Positions 6,856 through 14,458 are shown, counted from the stretch's first letter. The stretch: DNA of 18,487 nt from Firmicutes bacterium ZCTH02-B6 (GCA_002159155.1 LZRQ01000052.1:1-18487); one strand, 5' to 3'. The notes: generated from the letters alone by a model not told the origin. Program-made: numbers and translations.

Positions 6856-7899
6856 GTGACCGAGCTGGAAGTTCTGGTGCTGGACAAGCAGGCGGTGCTG
6901 GCAGCCGGCGGCGACGACATGGGCTTGGCCATCTCCGCCGTGGAGCACGTGCTTGGCTGCCACGCGCGCGGCGAGACGGTGCTGCCCTCCAAAACAGTCC
7001 TCCGTTGGGGCGGCCCTGAGACGGAGCTGCACCAGGGGCGGATCAACGCGATGCCCGGCTACGTGGGCGGGCGGTACAACATGGCCGGCATCAAGTGGAT
7101 CGGCAGCCATCCGCCCAATGTGGAAAAGGGTCTTCCCCGCGCCTCGGGCATCATCATCCTCAACGACCCGGAGACCAAATTCCCGGTAGCCATCCTTGAG
7201 GCATCGGTCATCAGCGCGATGCGTACGGGCGCCGTTACGGGGGTTGCGGCCAAATACCTTGCCCGCGAAGATGCGACCCGCTTGGGCATGATCGGCGCGG
7301 GCGTCCAGGCGCGGACGCAGATCCGGGCGGTCTGCCACGTGCGGCCCAGCATCCGGGAAGTGCGGGTCTTCGACCTCAACGCCGAGCGCTGCCAGGCATT
7401 CGCCGCCGAGATGGAGGGTGTGCTCGGCATTCCTGTCAGGCCGGCAGCGTCCGCGCAGGAGGCGGTCGACGGCGCCGACATCCTCATCACGGCGACCACG
7501 ACCACCAAGCCCATCGTGAAAGAAGAGTGGATGCGCCCCGGTATGTTCTACGCCCAAGTGGGCGGGTACGAGGCGGAAATCGACGTCCTGCTCCACTCCG
7601 ACAAAGTCGTGCTGGACGATTGGACCGAGGTCATGCACCGGGGCATCGCCACGCCCTACCAGGCCGCTGCTGCCGGCCGCTTCAGTCGAGCTCAGCTCCA
7701 TGCCGAGCTGGGTGAGATCATCAACGGCACGAAACCCGGCCGCGAGTCGGCCCATGAGCGGATCTTTTTTAACGCTGTCGGCATGGGTACGGAGGACGTA
7801 GCGTTAGCCACAGACGTCTGGCGCAACGCGCAGGCCCGCGGCCTCGGGCAGCGCATTAAGCTCTGGCCGAGCGGCCCCCTGACGGGGCTTGCCGGCTGA
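6856..7899 (+). CDS. SbnB-like ornithine cyclodeaminase/mu-crystallin family dehydrogenase
   Basis: Cytoplasmic NAD(P)-dependent enzyme of the ornithine cyclodeaminase/mu-crystallin family, 347 residues. GTG 6856 is chosen because GGAAGGAAG ends 9 nt upstream; an earlier TTG at 6793 has no good site. The stretch INAMPGYVGGRYNMAGIKW, then ASGIIILNDPETKFPVAILE and SAMRTGAVTGVAAKYLA matches SbnB-type members from memory better than true ornithine cyclodeaminases. SbnB oxidatively splits N-(1-amino-1-carboxyethyl)-glutamate to 2,3-diaminopropionate and 2-oxoglutarate, so it acts on an opine-like secondary amine. The conserved Lys is in GIKWIGS (about residue 80) and the Rossmann motif GAGVQA is at about 147. 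Some database entries call this branch tyramine oxidase subunit B. Its SbnA partner is absent here. It probably shares a transcript with the opine dehydrogenase gene. Exact substrate unknown. Confidence 0.88.
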   Translation: MTELEVLVLDKQAVLAAGGDDMGLAISAVEHVLGCHARGETVLPSKTVLRWGGPETELHQGRINAMPGYVGGRYNMAGIKWIGSHPPNVEKGLPRASGIIILNDPETKFPVAILEASVISAMRTGAVTGVAAKYLAREDATRLGMIGAGVQARTQIRAVCHVRPSIREVRVFDLNAERCQAFAAEMEGVLGIPVRPAASAQEAVDGADILITATTTTKPIVKEEWMRPGMFYAQVGGYEAEIDVLLHSDKVVLDDWTEVMHRGIATPYQAAAAGRFSRAQLHAELGEIINGTKPGRESAHERIFFNAVGMGTEDVALATDVWRNAQARGLGQRIKLWPSGPLTGLAG

Positions 7900-7961
7900 T
7901 CCTTGCGGCGCAGCAGAGGGAAGGCTTTTCCGGTTGCGCCCGGCTCCAAGGGGGAACCAGC

Positions 7962-8834
7962 GTGGGACTGCCTGAGAGTCTCCTGGAACGCGTGCAGGCG
8001 GCGTATCCCCACATGACCAACAGCGAAAAGCTCATCGCCGAGCACCTGACCAAGTTCCCGGAAGACTTTGCGCTCTCCTCTGCGCGCAAAATCGCGGACG
8101 CCGTCGGCCTGAGCGAAGCGTCCGTGACGCGGTTTGCGTACGCCCTCGGTTTCGCGGGTTTCGCGGAACTGCGGGAACATTTGCAGAAGGAGCTCCTGCG
8201 CAGCAGGAACCAGGGCTTCAAGGACCTCCTGGAGCAGGGTTACCGCGACCGCACCGGCGCGGTGCCGCACCCGTACGACTTTTTGCGGGCCGACATGCAG
8301 CTTCTGGAGCGGACCGTCGCCAAGCTCAGCGTGGACGCGTTTGAGCAGGCCGTGGAAGCCGTCCTGCGGGCCAAGAGCATCACGGTGGCCGGCCACCGGC
8401 GGGCCCGGGGCCTTGCCGTCATCCTGGCCATCACCCTCAACAACATCCTCGCCAACACGCGGCTGGCGTCGGTCTACGCGGGCGAGCTGGCCGACGAGAT
8501 CCAGCGCCTGGGACCCGACGAGCTGCTCATCGCCTTTGGCTTCGCCCGCTACGTCCGGGAAACGGTGCTCCTCGTGGCGCACGCCGCCCGCAAAGGCGTG
8601 CCCACCGTCGTCATCACCGATAGCCCCCTGTCGCCCGTGGCACGAGCGGCCCGGATCGTGCTGACGGTGGAAACGCACCACGAGACACCCCAGCTGTCTT
8701 ATGTCGCGGCGCTTTCCGTCGCCAACGCGCTGGCCTCCACGGTCGCGCTGCGGGCGTGGGAAACGACGGAGCAGAAGGCGGCAGTTTCTGAGGCGCTGTT
8801 TGAGGAAACCGACACGTTCTGGACCCCGGCGTAG
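7962..8834 (+). CDS. RpiR/MurR family transcriptional regulator
   Basis: DNA-binding regulator of 290 residues, the normal size for the family. The N-terminal ~75 residues form the RpiR helix-turn-helix domain: TNSEKLIAEHLTKFPEDFAL, then ARKIADAVGLSEASVTRFA and FAGFAELREHL. A SIS domain spans about 125-270 (AKSITVAGHRRARGLAVILA, DELLIAFGFARYVRETV, GVPTVVITDSPLSP), which in other members binds a phosphosugar or similar effector. The start is GTG at 7962 with AGGGGGA about 7 nt upstream. The gene lies 62 nt after the SbnB-like gene and 123 nt before the second binding-protein gene, so it probably controls this run and perhaps the divergent operon. RpiR proteins act as repressors or activators, and the effector here is unknown; the neighbours suggest an amino-acid conjugate rather than a sugar. 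Confidence 0.92.
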   Translation: MGLPESLLERVQAAYPHMTNSEKLIAEHLTKFPEDFALSSARKIADAVGLSEASVTRFAYALGFAGFAELREHLQKELLRSRNQGFKDLLEQGYRDRTGAVPHPYDFLRADMQLLERTVAKLSVDAFEQAVEAVLRAKSITVAGHRRARGLAVILAITLNNILANTRLASVYAGELADEIQRLGPDELLIAFGFARYVRETVLLVAHAARKGVPTVVITDSPLSPVARAARIVLTVETHHETPQLSYVAALSVANALASTVALRAWETTEQKAAVSEALFEETDTFWTPA

Positions 8835-8886
8835 CGCCTGCGCCGTTGGGATCCGCCGCGTCGACACCTAAAGGGGGAGGTGAGAC

Positions 8887-8922
8887 ATGCACGGAGGCGT
8901 GTCGCACCGCTCAAGCAGGTGA
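8887..8922 (+). CDS. Possible 11-residue leader peptide upstream of the second binding-protein gene
   Basis: A very strong ribosome site (AGGGGGAGGTGA, core GGAGG at 8876-8880) stands 6 nt before an ATG at 8887. That ATG opens MHGGVSHRSSR and stops at TGA 8920-8922, 35 nt before the binding-protein GTG. The site is as good as any in the window and would be wasted otherwise. The peptide has two His, three Ser and two Arg; no family is known. It could set translation or transcription of the transport genes. Confidence 0.4.
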   Translation: MHGGVSHRSSR

Positions 8923-8957
8923 GGCTCGTTGGCACTACCAATCAAGGAGGAGCGACA

Positions 8958-10535
8958 GTGAACCTTCGCAACCTGTTGACCGTAGCACTGGTTGTTGTTC
9001 TCGTCGCGTTCGGCAGCGTGGCCGCATTCGCGCAAACCAAGGTGCTGCGCTACGGGATGGCCCAGGCCGATATCGGCGGCATGGATCCTCACAATGCCCC
9101 CGGTACCAACGACAAGACCGTCATCGACCCGATGTTCAACGGCCTGGTACGGTTCCGTCCGGGCAGCGCCAACCCCGAGTACATCGAACCTGACTTGGCC
9201 GAGCGGTGGGAAGTGTCGAACGACGGCCTCGTCTGGACGTTCTACCTGCGCCAGGGCGTCCAATTCCACAAGGGCTACGGCGAGCTGACGGCGGAAGACG
9301 TCGTCTATTCGCTGGAGCGGGCCAAAGACCCGCAGCGTTCCGCGTTTTCCAGTGACTACGTACTCTTCTCCAAGATCGAGGCCGTCGACCGCTATACGGT
9401 CCGGATTACCCTTGCCCGGCCGGTGCCGGCCGTTCAGGTGCTGGGCGTGCTCACCGACTACCAGGGCGGCATGATCATCAGCAAGAAGGCTGCCGAGGAG
9501 TTCGGCGACAACTTCCGCATGAACCCCATCGGCACCGGGCCGTTCCAGTTTGCCGAGTACGTGCCTCGCCAGTACGTGCGCCTGGTCCGCAACGAGCAGT
9601 ACTTCCGCGGCACGCCCGAAATCGAGGAGATCGTCTACCGCTTCATGCCGGAGCTGCGCAGCCGTGAGCTGGCGTTCCGCGCCGGCGAGCTGGACATCAT
9701 GGAAGGCCAGCGCGAGGAGTGGTGGGTCGAAGACATCTCCAAGGTGCCGGGCACCATCGTCGACGTGGTCGGCCCCGGCGAGATGCGCACCCTCCACTTC
9801 AACATGAGCAGGCCGCCGTTCGACGACCTCCGGGTGCGGCAGGCCGTCTCCTATCTGATCAACCGGGACGAGATCGTGGAGATCATTGGTCCCAGCGTGA
9901 CGGTGCCGGCGTATTCCCCCGTGCCGCCTGGCTACATGGCCCATACCGATGACGTGGAGCGCTACGACTACAACCCCCAGAAGGCCAAGCAGCTCCTGGC
10001 GGAGGCCGGCTATCCCAACGGTCTGCACATTGGCCCGGTCATCATCACCGAAGTGGAGTCGCTCCTGGTGCCCATGCAGATCATCCAGGAGCAGTTGGCC
10101 CGCGAGGGCGTGACCATGGACCTGCAGGTGGTGGACCACCAGACGTTCCACGACCGGATCCGCCAAAACATGAGCAACATGGTGCTCTACGGAGCGGCCC
10201 GGTTCCCGACCCCGGACCAGTACCTGACCCAGTTCTACCACTCCGCGTCCACCGTCGGGAAACCCACGGCCGTGACCAACTTCTCGCACTACGGGTCCGT
10301 CATCCCGGGCGTCGACCACCTGATTGACATGGCGCGGATCGAGCTCAACCAGCAGCGACAGATTGAGATGTGGCAGCTGGCCCAGAGGCTCATTACCCGC
10401 GACGCGCCCGCGCTGCCGGTTTATGTGCTCAAGCTTGTCTTTGTGCGCAAGGACTACGTGGACCTCGGCTACGAGTTTGAGTCCACCATCAGTCTGACGC
10501 CGCAGTTCAACGAAAGGACGCGCCTGTTGAAGTAA
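8958..10535 (+). CDS. ABC transporter solute-binding protein, family 5 (SBP_bac_5), second copy
   Basis: Extracytoplasmic binding protein, 525 residues, of the DppA/OppA family but clearly different from the first one in the window. GTG 8958 is chosen because AAGGAGG sits 7 nt upstream and a signal peptide follows at once (NLRNLLTVALVVVLVAFGSV, cleavage near AAFA-Q); the frame open to 8880 would bury the signal. There is no lipobox Cys. Family features: MAQADIGGMDPHNAPG, IEPDLAERWEVSNDGLVWTF, LTAEDVVYSLERAKDPQ, NPIGTGPFQFAEYVPRQYV, DDLRVRQAVSYLINRDEIV and QKAKQLLAEAGYPNG. It is followed by a strong hairpin and two permease genes. The opine-enzyme neighbours make an opine or modified amino acid a reasonable cargo guess, but peptides are equally possible. 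Confidence 0.92.
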   Translation: MNLRNLLTVALVVVLVAFGSVAAFAQTKVLRYGMAQADIGGMDPHNAPGTNDKTVIDPMFNGLVRFRPGSANPEYIEPDLAERWEVSNDGLVWTFYLRQGVQFHKGYGELTAEDVVYSLERAKDPQRSAFSSDYVLFSKIEAVDRYTVRITLARPVPAVQVLGVLTDYQGGMIISKKAAEEFGDNFRMNPIGTGPFQFAEYVPRQYVRLVRNEQYFRGTPEIEEIVYRFMPELRSRELAFRAGELDIMEGQREEWWVEDISKVPGTIVDVVGPGEMRTLHFNMSRPPFDDLRVRQAVSYLINRDEIVEIIGPSVTVPAYSPVPPGYMAHTDDVERYDYNPQKAKQLLAEAGYPNGLHIGPVIITEVESLLVPMQIIQEQLAREGVTMDLQVVDHQTFHDRIRQNMSNMVLYGAARFPTPDQYLTQFYHSASTVGKPTAVTNFSHYGSVIPGVDHLIDMARIELNQQRQIEMWQLAQRLITRDAPALPVYVLKLVFVRKDYVDLGYEFESTISLTPQFNERTRLLK

Positions 10536-10555
10536 GGCTGCGGCGGCAGGGCCAT

Positions 10556-10590
10556 GGCGGGCGGGGGGCCGCGGCGCCTCCCCGCCCGCC
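10556..10590 (+). repeat. Strong intercistronic stem-loop
   Basis: GGCGGGCGGGG (10556-10566) and CCCCGCCCGCC (10580-10590) form a perfect 11-bp GC stem with a 13-nt loop that can itself fold. It lies between the binding-protein stop and the first permease. Such structures usually protect the upstream message or cause partial termination, giving more binding protein than permease. There is no T-tract, so full termination is unlikely. Confidence 0.7.
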
Positions 10591-10629
10591 CCGGTCCCGC
10601 GGCCAGCCGCGGCCGTGAGGGGATTGCGG

Positions 10630-11571
10630 ATGCACCGCTACGTACTGCGTCGCCTGCTCGCGACAATACCGACCCTGTGGCTGATGCTCACCTTCGTCTT
10701 TTTCCTGGTGCGGATCGTGCCCGGCGACCCCGCCATGGCCATCCTGGGCGATTCCGCGTCGGCGGAGGCATTGGAGCGGTTTCGCCAGCAGATGGGTCTC
10801 AACGACCCGCTGCCCGTGCAGTACTTCCGGTTTCTGGCAGACATCGCCCGCGGCAACCTGGGCACGTCCATGGTCACGGGGCTGCCGGTCAAGGACCAGC
10901 TCATGCGTGCCTTGCCCTACACCCTGGAGTTGACCGGCGCGGGCGTGCTCATCGGGGTCGTGCTGGGCGTGCCGCTGGGACTGCTGTCGGGCTTGAAGCA
11001 AAACTCATGGCTCGACTACCTGATCCGCGCGGTATCCTTGGCGGGACTGTCGGTACCCGCCTTTGTGCTGGCCGTCGTCTTGATGATGGTGTTTTCCGTG
11101 CAGCTGGGCTGGTTTCCCGTCATCAGCAGCGGCAGCGGCGCGAACCTGGTCGAGCACCTGCGGCAGCTGTTCTTGCCCGCTCTCACGCTGGGCCTGATCA
11201 TGACCGCCTATGTGGCGCGCGTTACCCGCAGTTCGTTCCTTAACGTGTTTCACCATGACTACATCCGCACGGCGCGGGCCAAGGGCGTGGCCGAACCCCG
11301 GGTCGTCGTCAAGCACGCCCTGAAAAACGCACTCATTCCGGTCATCACCATGGTGGGCCTGTACGCCGGCGTGCTCTTGGGCAGCTCCGTGATGACGGAG
11401 ATCGTGTTTAACCGGCCGGGGTTGAGCGGCCTCATTGTGGGCGCCATGTCACGGCGGGATTATACCGCGCTGCAGTCGTTGTTGGTGGTGTTTGCTTTGC
11501 TCGTCGTCGTGATCAACCTGATTACCGACCTGATGTACGGATTGGTCGATCCGAGGATCCGCTATGACTGA
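10630..11571 (+). CDS. Dpp/Opp-type ABC transporter permease (DppB-like), second copy
   Basis: Inner-membrane permease of 313 residues. ATG 10630 is preceded by GAGGGG with 7-nt spacing; a GTG at 10615 would add five residues and overlap that site, so I prefer the ATG. Features in order: first helix LATIPTLWLMLTFVFFLVR, IVPGDPAMAILG, MGLNDPLPVQYFRFLADI, GNLGTSMVTGLPV, the EAA loop HHDYIRTARAKGVAEPRVV, and the C-terminal TEIVFNRPGLSGLIVG ending LVDPRIRYD. It is shorter than the minus-strand DppB-like protein because it lacks the extra inter-helix segment. The TGA stop lies 8 bp inside the next gene, so the two permeases are translationally coupled, as expected for subunits made in equal amounts. 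Confidence 0.92.
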   Translation: MHRYVLRRLLATIPTLWLMLTFVFFLVRIVPGDPAMAILGDSASAEALERFRQQMGLNDPLPVQYFRFLADIARGNLGTSMVTGLPVKDQLMRALPYTLELTGAGVLIGVVLGVPLGLLSGLKQNSWLDYLIRAVSLAGLSVPAFVLAVVLMMVFSVQLGWFPVISSGSGANLVEHLRQLFLPALTLGLIMTAYVARVTRSSFLNVFHHDYIRTARAKGVAEPRVVVKHALKNALIPVITMVGLYAGVLLGSSVMTEIVFNRPGLSGLIVGAMSRRDYTALQSLLVVFALLVVVINLITDLMYGLVDPRIRYD

Positions 11572-12430
11572 GGCGAAGGTTGGATTGTCGCCGGCCCAGC
11601 GCAAGCTGCGGGTTTTCCTGCGCAACCGGGCTGCGGTGGCGGGCGCCGTCCTGGTGATCCTCTTGGTCGTGGTCGCCGTCGCTGCACCCTGGCTCGCGCC
11701 CCATGACCCGGTGCGGCAAAGCGCGGCCAACCGTCTCAAGCCCCCAGGCACCGAGAACTATCTGCTGGGCACCGATCGCTTCGGGCGCGACACGTTGTCG
11801 CGGGTGGTCTGGGGGGCGCGCGTCTCGCTGCAAGTCGGGGTCGCCTCGGTGCTGCTGGGAATGGCCATCGGGGTTCCGGCCGGCATCATCGCGGGCTACA
11901 AGGGCGGCCGCACCGATCAGGTTCTGATGCGGGCGGTGGACGTGGCCCTCTCCTTCCCCACGCTGGTGCTGGGGTTGATCATCGTCGCCCTATTGGGCTC
12001 TGGCGTCTGGAAGATGATTTTGGCCATCGCCCTCGTCAACGCGCCCCAGTTTGCCCGCGTCGCGCGCGGGCCCACCATCGCACTGCGAGACGCGGAGTTT
12101 GTGCAGGCGGCCAGGGCCTTGGGCACCTCGGATCTCCGGATCATGTTTAGGCACGTGCTGCCCAACGTCATGCCCGACATCATCACGGTATCGAGCCTTT
12201 GGGTGGCGTCGGCCATCCGCACGGAAGCCAACCTGAGCTTCCTCGGCCTGGGCGTCGCACCGCCTACGCCCAGCTGGGGCAATATGGTCCGCGAAGGCAT
12301 CGACTTCCTCGGACGGGCGCCGTGGCTGGCCATCGCCCCGGCAGCTGCCATCTTTCTCACCATCTTGGCCTTCAACATGCTCGGCGACGGGCTGCGGGAC
12401 ATCGCCGACCCGCGGACGCGGGGCGAATAG
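11564..12430 (+). CDS. Dpp/Opp-type ABC transporter permease (DppC-like), second copy
   Basis: Second permease of the plus-strand importer, 288 residues. Features: first helix AGAVLVILLVVVAVAAPWLA, ENYLLGTDRFGRDTLSRVVW (the OppC N-terminal block), VDVALSFPTLVLGLII, the EAA loop EFVQAARALGTSDLRIMFRH with LPNVMPDI, ANLSFLGLGVAPPTPSWGNM, and LAFNMLGDGLRDIADPRTRG at the end. The ATG at 11564 overlaps the preceding gene by 8 bp. The run ends here with a hairpin, and the next gene is on the other strand, so the ATPase subunits normally found after DppC are missing. The ATPases must come from another locus or a shared pair. Confidence 0.93.
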   Translation: MTEAKVGLSPAQRKLRVFLRNRAAVAGAVLVILLVVVAVAAPWLAPHDPVRQSAANRLKPPGTENYLLGTDRFGRDTLSRVVWGARVSLQVGVASVLLGMAIGVPAGIIAGYKGGRTDQVLMRAVDVALSFPTLVLGLIIVALLGSGVWKMILAIALVNAPQFARVARGPTIALRDAEFVQAARALGTSDLRIMFRHVLPNVMPDIITVSSLWVASAIRTEANLSFLGLGVAPPTPSWGNMVREGIDFLGRAPWLAIAPAAAIFLTILAFNMLGDGLRDIADPRTRGE

Positions 12431-12436
12431 ACAGGC

Positions 12437-12469
12437 AGCGGGTGTCCGGCTTGGGGCCGGACACCCGCT
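12437..12469 (+). terminator. Perfect hairpin at the end of the plus-strand transport genes
   Basis: AGCGGGTGTCCGGC (12437-12450) and its exact reverse complement (12456-12469) form a 14-bp stem with a 5-nt loop, 6 nt after the last stop codon. There is no T-run on either side. Its place between two convergent transcription units supports a terminator, perhaps bidirectional or helped by Rho. Confidence 0.7.
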
Positions 12470-12514
12470 CGGCCGACGGTAAGCCCACAGACAGGCTTGC
12501 TCCCGCCTCAGCCG

Positions 12515-14331
12515 CTAAGAGGCGCGCGCCGCGATCAGCCGCTCCAGCCGGTCCACCAGCTGGGCCAGGACGCCAAAGGTTTCCTCGACGGGCTGCGGGG
12601 TGGAGAGGTCTACGCCTGCCATACGCAGCGCGTCCAGCGGGTACATGGAGCTGCCGGCCTTGAGAAAACTCAAGTATGCCTCGGCCGCGCCGGGCTCGCC
12701 CGACAGCACCTGCTTGGCCAGCGCGTGGGCGCCGGAAATCCCGGTGGCGTACTGGTAGACGTAGAAGTTGGAGTACAGATGCGTCGGGAACTGCGCCCAC
12801 GTAATGCCGCCCCGGTCGGTGTCCACCTCGACCTCGTCGCCGTAGCCCTCCCGGAAAAGATCGGCCAGCAACTTGTTCATGGCGTCGGCGGTCAACGCCT
12901 GCCCCTTCTCCACCATCCCGTGGATGGCCAGCTCAAAGCGGGCCAGCGTCGGCATGAGGAAGAAGTAGCGGTGGAAGTTGTCCATCGCCTCTTCGATGAG
13001 GGCGATCTGGAACTCGGGGTCCGGCTGGGTTTCGAACAAGTAGTGCCGGACCAGGGCCTGGTTGAAGTTGGACGCCACCTCGGCCACGAAGATGGAGTTA
13101 TGCGCGTAGATCTGGGGCTGGTGGCGATGGGTAAAGAAGGAGTGCATGGAGTGGCCGAGTTCGTGGGCCAAGATGCTCATGCTGCTCAGGTCGTTGGTGT
13201 AGTTCATCAGGATGAACGGACGGGTACCCTTGACGCCGGCCGAGAAGGCGCCCGCCTGCTTGCCCTTGTTGGGGTAGCGGTCCACTCAGCGCTCCTCCAG
13301 GCACCCGCGCCGGAGAATGGAGACGTACTCCTCGCCTAGCGGCCGCATGCCGGCCGCGATCCATTCCACCGCCTGCTCGTAGGGCACCTCCGGCGCGTTG
13401 CGGGAAAGGCGCGAGCGGGTATCGTAGGGCTGGAGCTTGTCAAGACCCAGGGCCTTTTGCCGGACACGCCAGTACCGGTGCCAGACAGGCATGTGCTTGC
13501 GGTACGTTTCGATCAGGTTGTGGAACATTCCACCGGGATATGGTTCGCATGAAGGGCGGCTTCCAGGGCCGACTTGTAGCGACGGGCCCGGGCCATAAAG
13601 ACGTTTTGCTTTACACCCGCCGCCATGCAGTTGGCGAGGCCGTTCTTGAGGGCCAGGTACCCGTCTGCGTAGCTCTCCCAAGCCGTGCGCCGGAGCTCCC
13701 GGTCAGGACTGTGCAGGAGAGCGTTGATGGTGCCCTGGGCGACCTCGTGCTCGTTGCCCTGGCTGTCCTTGGCCGGGCGAAACCGGATATCCGCGTCCGA
13801 GATGACACCGTGGATGCCGGCCGCGGTCCTGAACGGATCCTGCACAAGGCTTAGCAGCTCCTCCACCTCGGCGGAGCGGACGTGCTCCTTTTGCCGGGCC
13901 AGCATGTCAAAGTAGTGCTTGCAGATGGCCAGGCGCGGCTCTTCCTCGGCCCACTGGAGGAGGCGCTCGGGACCGACGGCCAGCAGCTCCGGCTCCAGGA
14001 AAGACATGGTGGCCATGAACTGGGCGAACACGCCCCGGGCCCGGTCGTGGAGCGCAGCGGCGGCCTGGTCCGACGTGTCCACCGTAAAGCGCAACACGCC
14101 GTACATGTAGATCTTGCCGACCGTCTCAGCGAGCTCCTCGACGAGCTCTATGCAGTCAGCGATCACCGCAGGGCCTTCACCCAACCGGCCGCGAAACGCC
14201 GCGAGCTCCGGCAGTCGTGCGGTGAGCGACTGCACCGCAGCCTCCCAATCCTGGTCGGACGGGAAGATGCTGTGCACATCCCAGGTGTGTTCAACGGGCA
14301 CTTCTTTGCGCAGCGGCAGAGCGGTAGCCAC
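12515..14331 (-). pseudogene. pepF: Oligoendopeptidase F (peptidase family M3B) with a frameshift and an in-frame TGA
   Basis: Cytoplasmic zinc metallopeptidase that cuts short peptides. The start is GTG 14331 (ATALPLRKEVPVEHTWDVHS) with GGAGG 9 nt upstream. Ignoring the lesions it encodes ~605 residues, the full PepF length. The zinc site HELGH is intact (about residues 390-394, DNA 13165-13151), and VAEVASNFNQALV carries the likely third ligand. Two lesions are seen. First, after NHIPVE the frame shifts between 13527 and 13528: one base is missing, so GAA-nTG-TTC-CAC-AAC (EMFHN or EVFHN) reads ECSTT-stop; downstream MFHNLIETYRKHMPVWHRYW is in the -1-corrected frame. Second, TGA at 13288-13286 lies between CLEER and VDRYPNKGK, where the family usually has Trp (TGG to TGA). 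Everything else is open. This may be a recent pseudogene or sequence error; selenocysteine at the TGA is possible but unlikely. Confidence 0.85.
13286..13288 (-). other. In-frame TGA codon within pepF
   Basis: On the minus strand the codons read CTG GAG GAG CGC TGA GTG GAC CGC TAC CCC (LEER-stop-VDRYP), with normal PepF sequence in the same frame on both sides. The family has RWVD-like sequence here, so a G-to-A change of TGG explains it. Other genes in the window end at TGA, so UGA is not generally read as Trp. Confidence 0.85.
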
Positions 14332-14346
14332 CGTTATCCCCCTCCA

Positions 14347-14366
14347 TGCGCCCGCAGGCGGGCGCA
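14347..14366. repeat. Inverted repeat just upstream of pepF
   Basis: TGCGCCCG-CAGG-CGGGCGCA forms an 8-bp perfect stem with a 4-nt loop directly before the pepF ribosome site. It may be a hairpin in the pepF leader or an operator; nothing further supports either. Confidence 0.45.
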
Positions 14367-14458
14367 CTACTCCATGGCCGGCGCCCGGCGGCGGCCGCGG
14401 GGCTCGCCGGGCAACCGCTTGGATCACTACGGGACCGGCGGCCAGGAACCTGCCTATG

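Noticed and set aside
6796..7755. 319-codon minus-strand frame opposite the SbnB-like gene
   Set aside because: The sequence is low-complexity His/Asp/Gly/Arg-type shadow; the plus strand has conserved motifs and a ribosome site.
7692..10319. Two long minus-strand frames (391 and 483 codons) opposite the RpiR and second binding-protein genes
   Set aside because: Both mirror strongly coding plus-strand genes and show biased Arg/His/Val composition without domains.
13231..13288. SECIS hairpin after the pepF TGA
   Set aside because: Possible stems (such as CCC/GGG with a CAACAA loop) lack a G-bearing apical loop at normal distance, and the replaced residue is Trp, not Cys.
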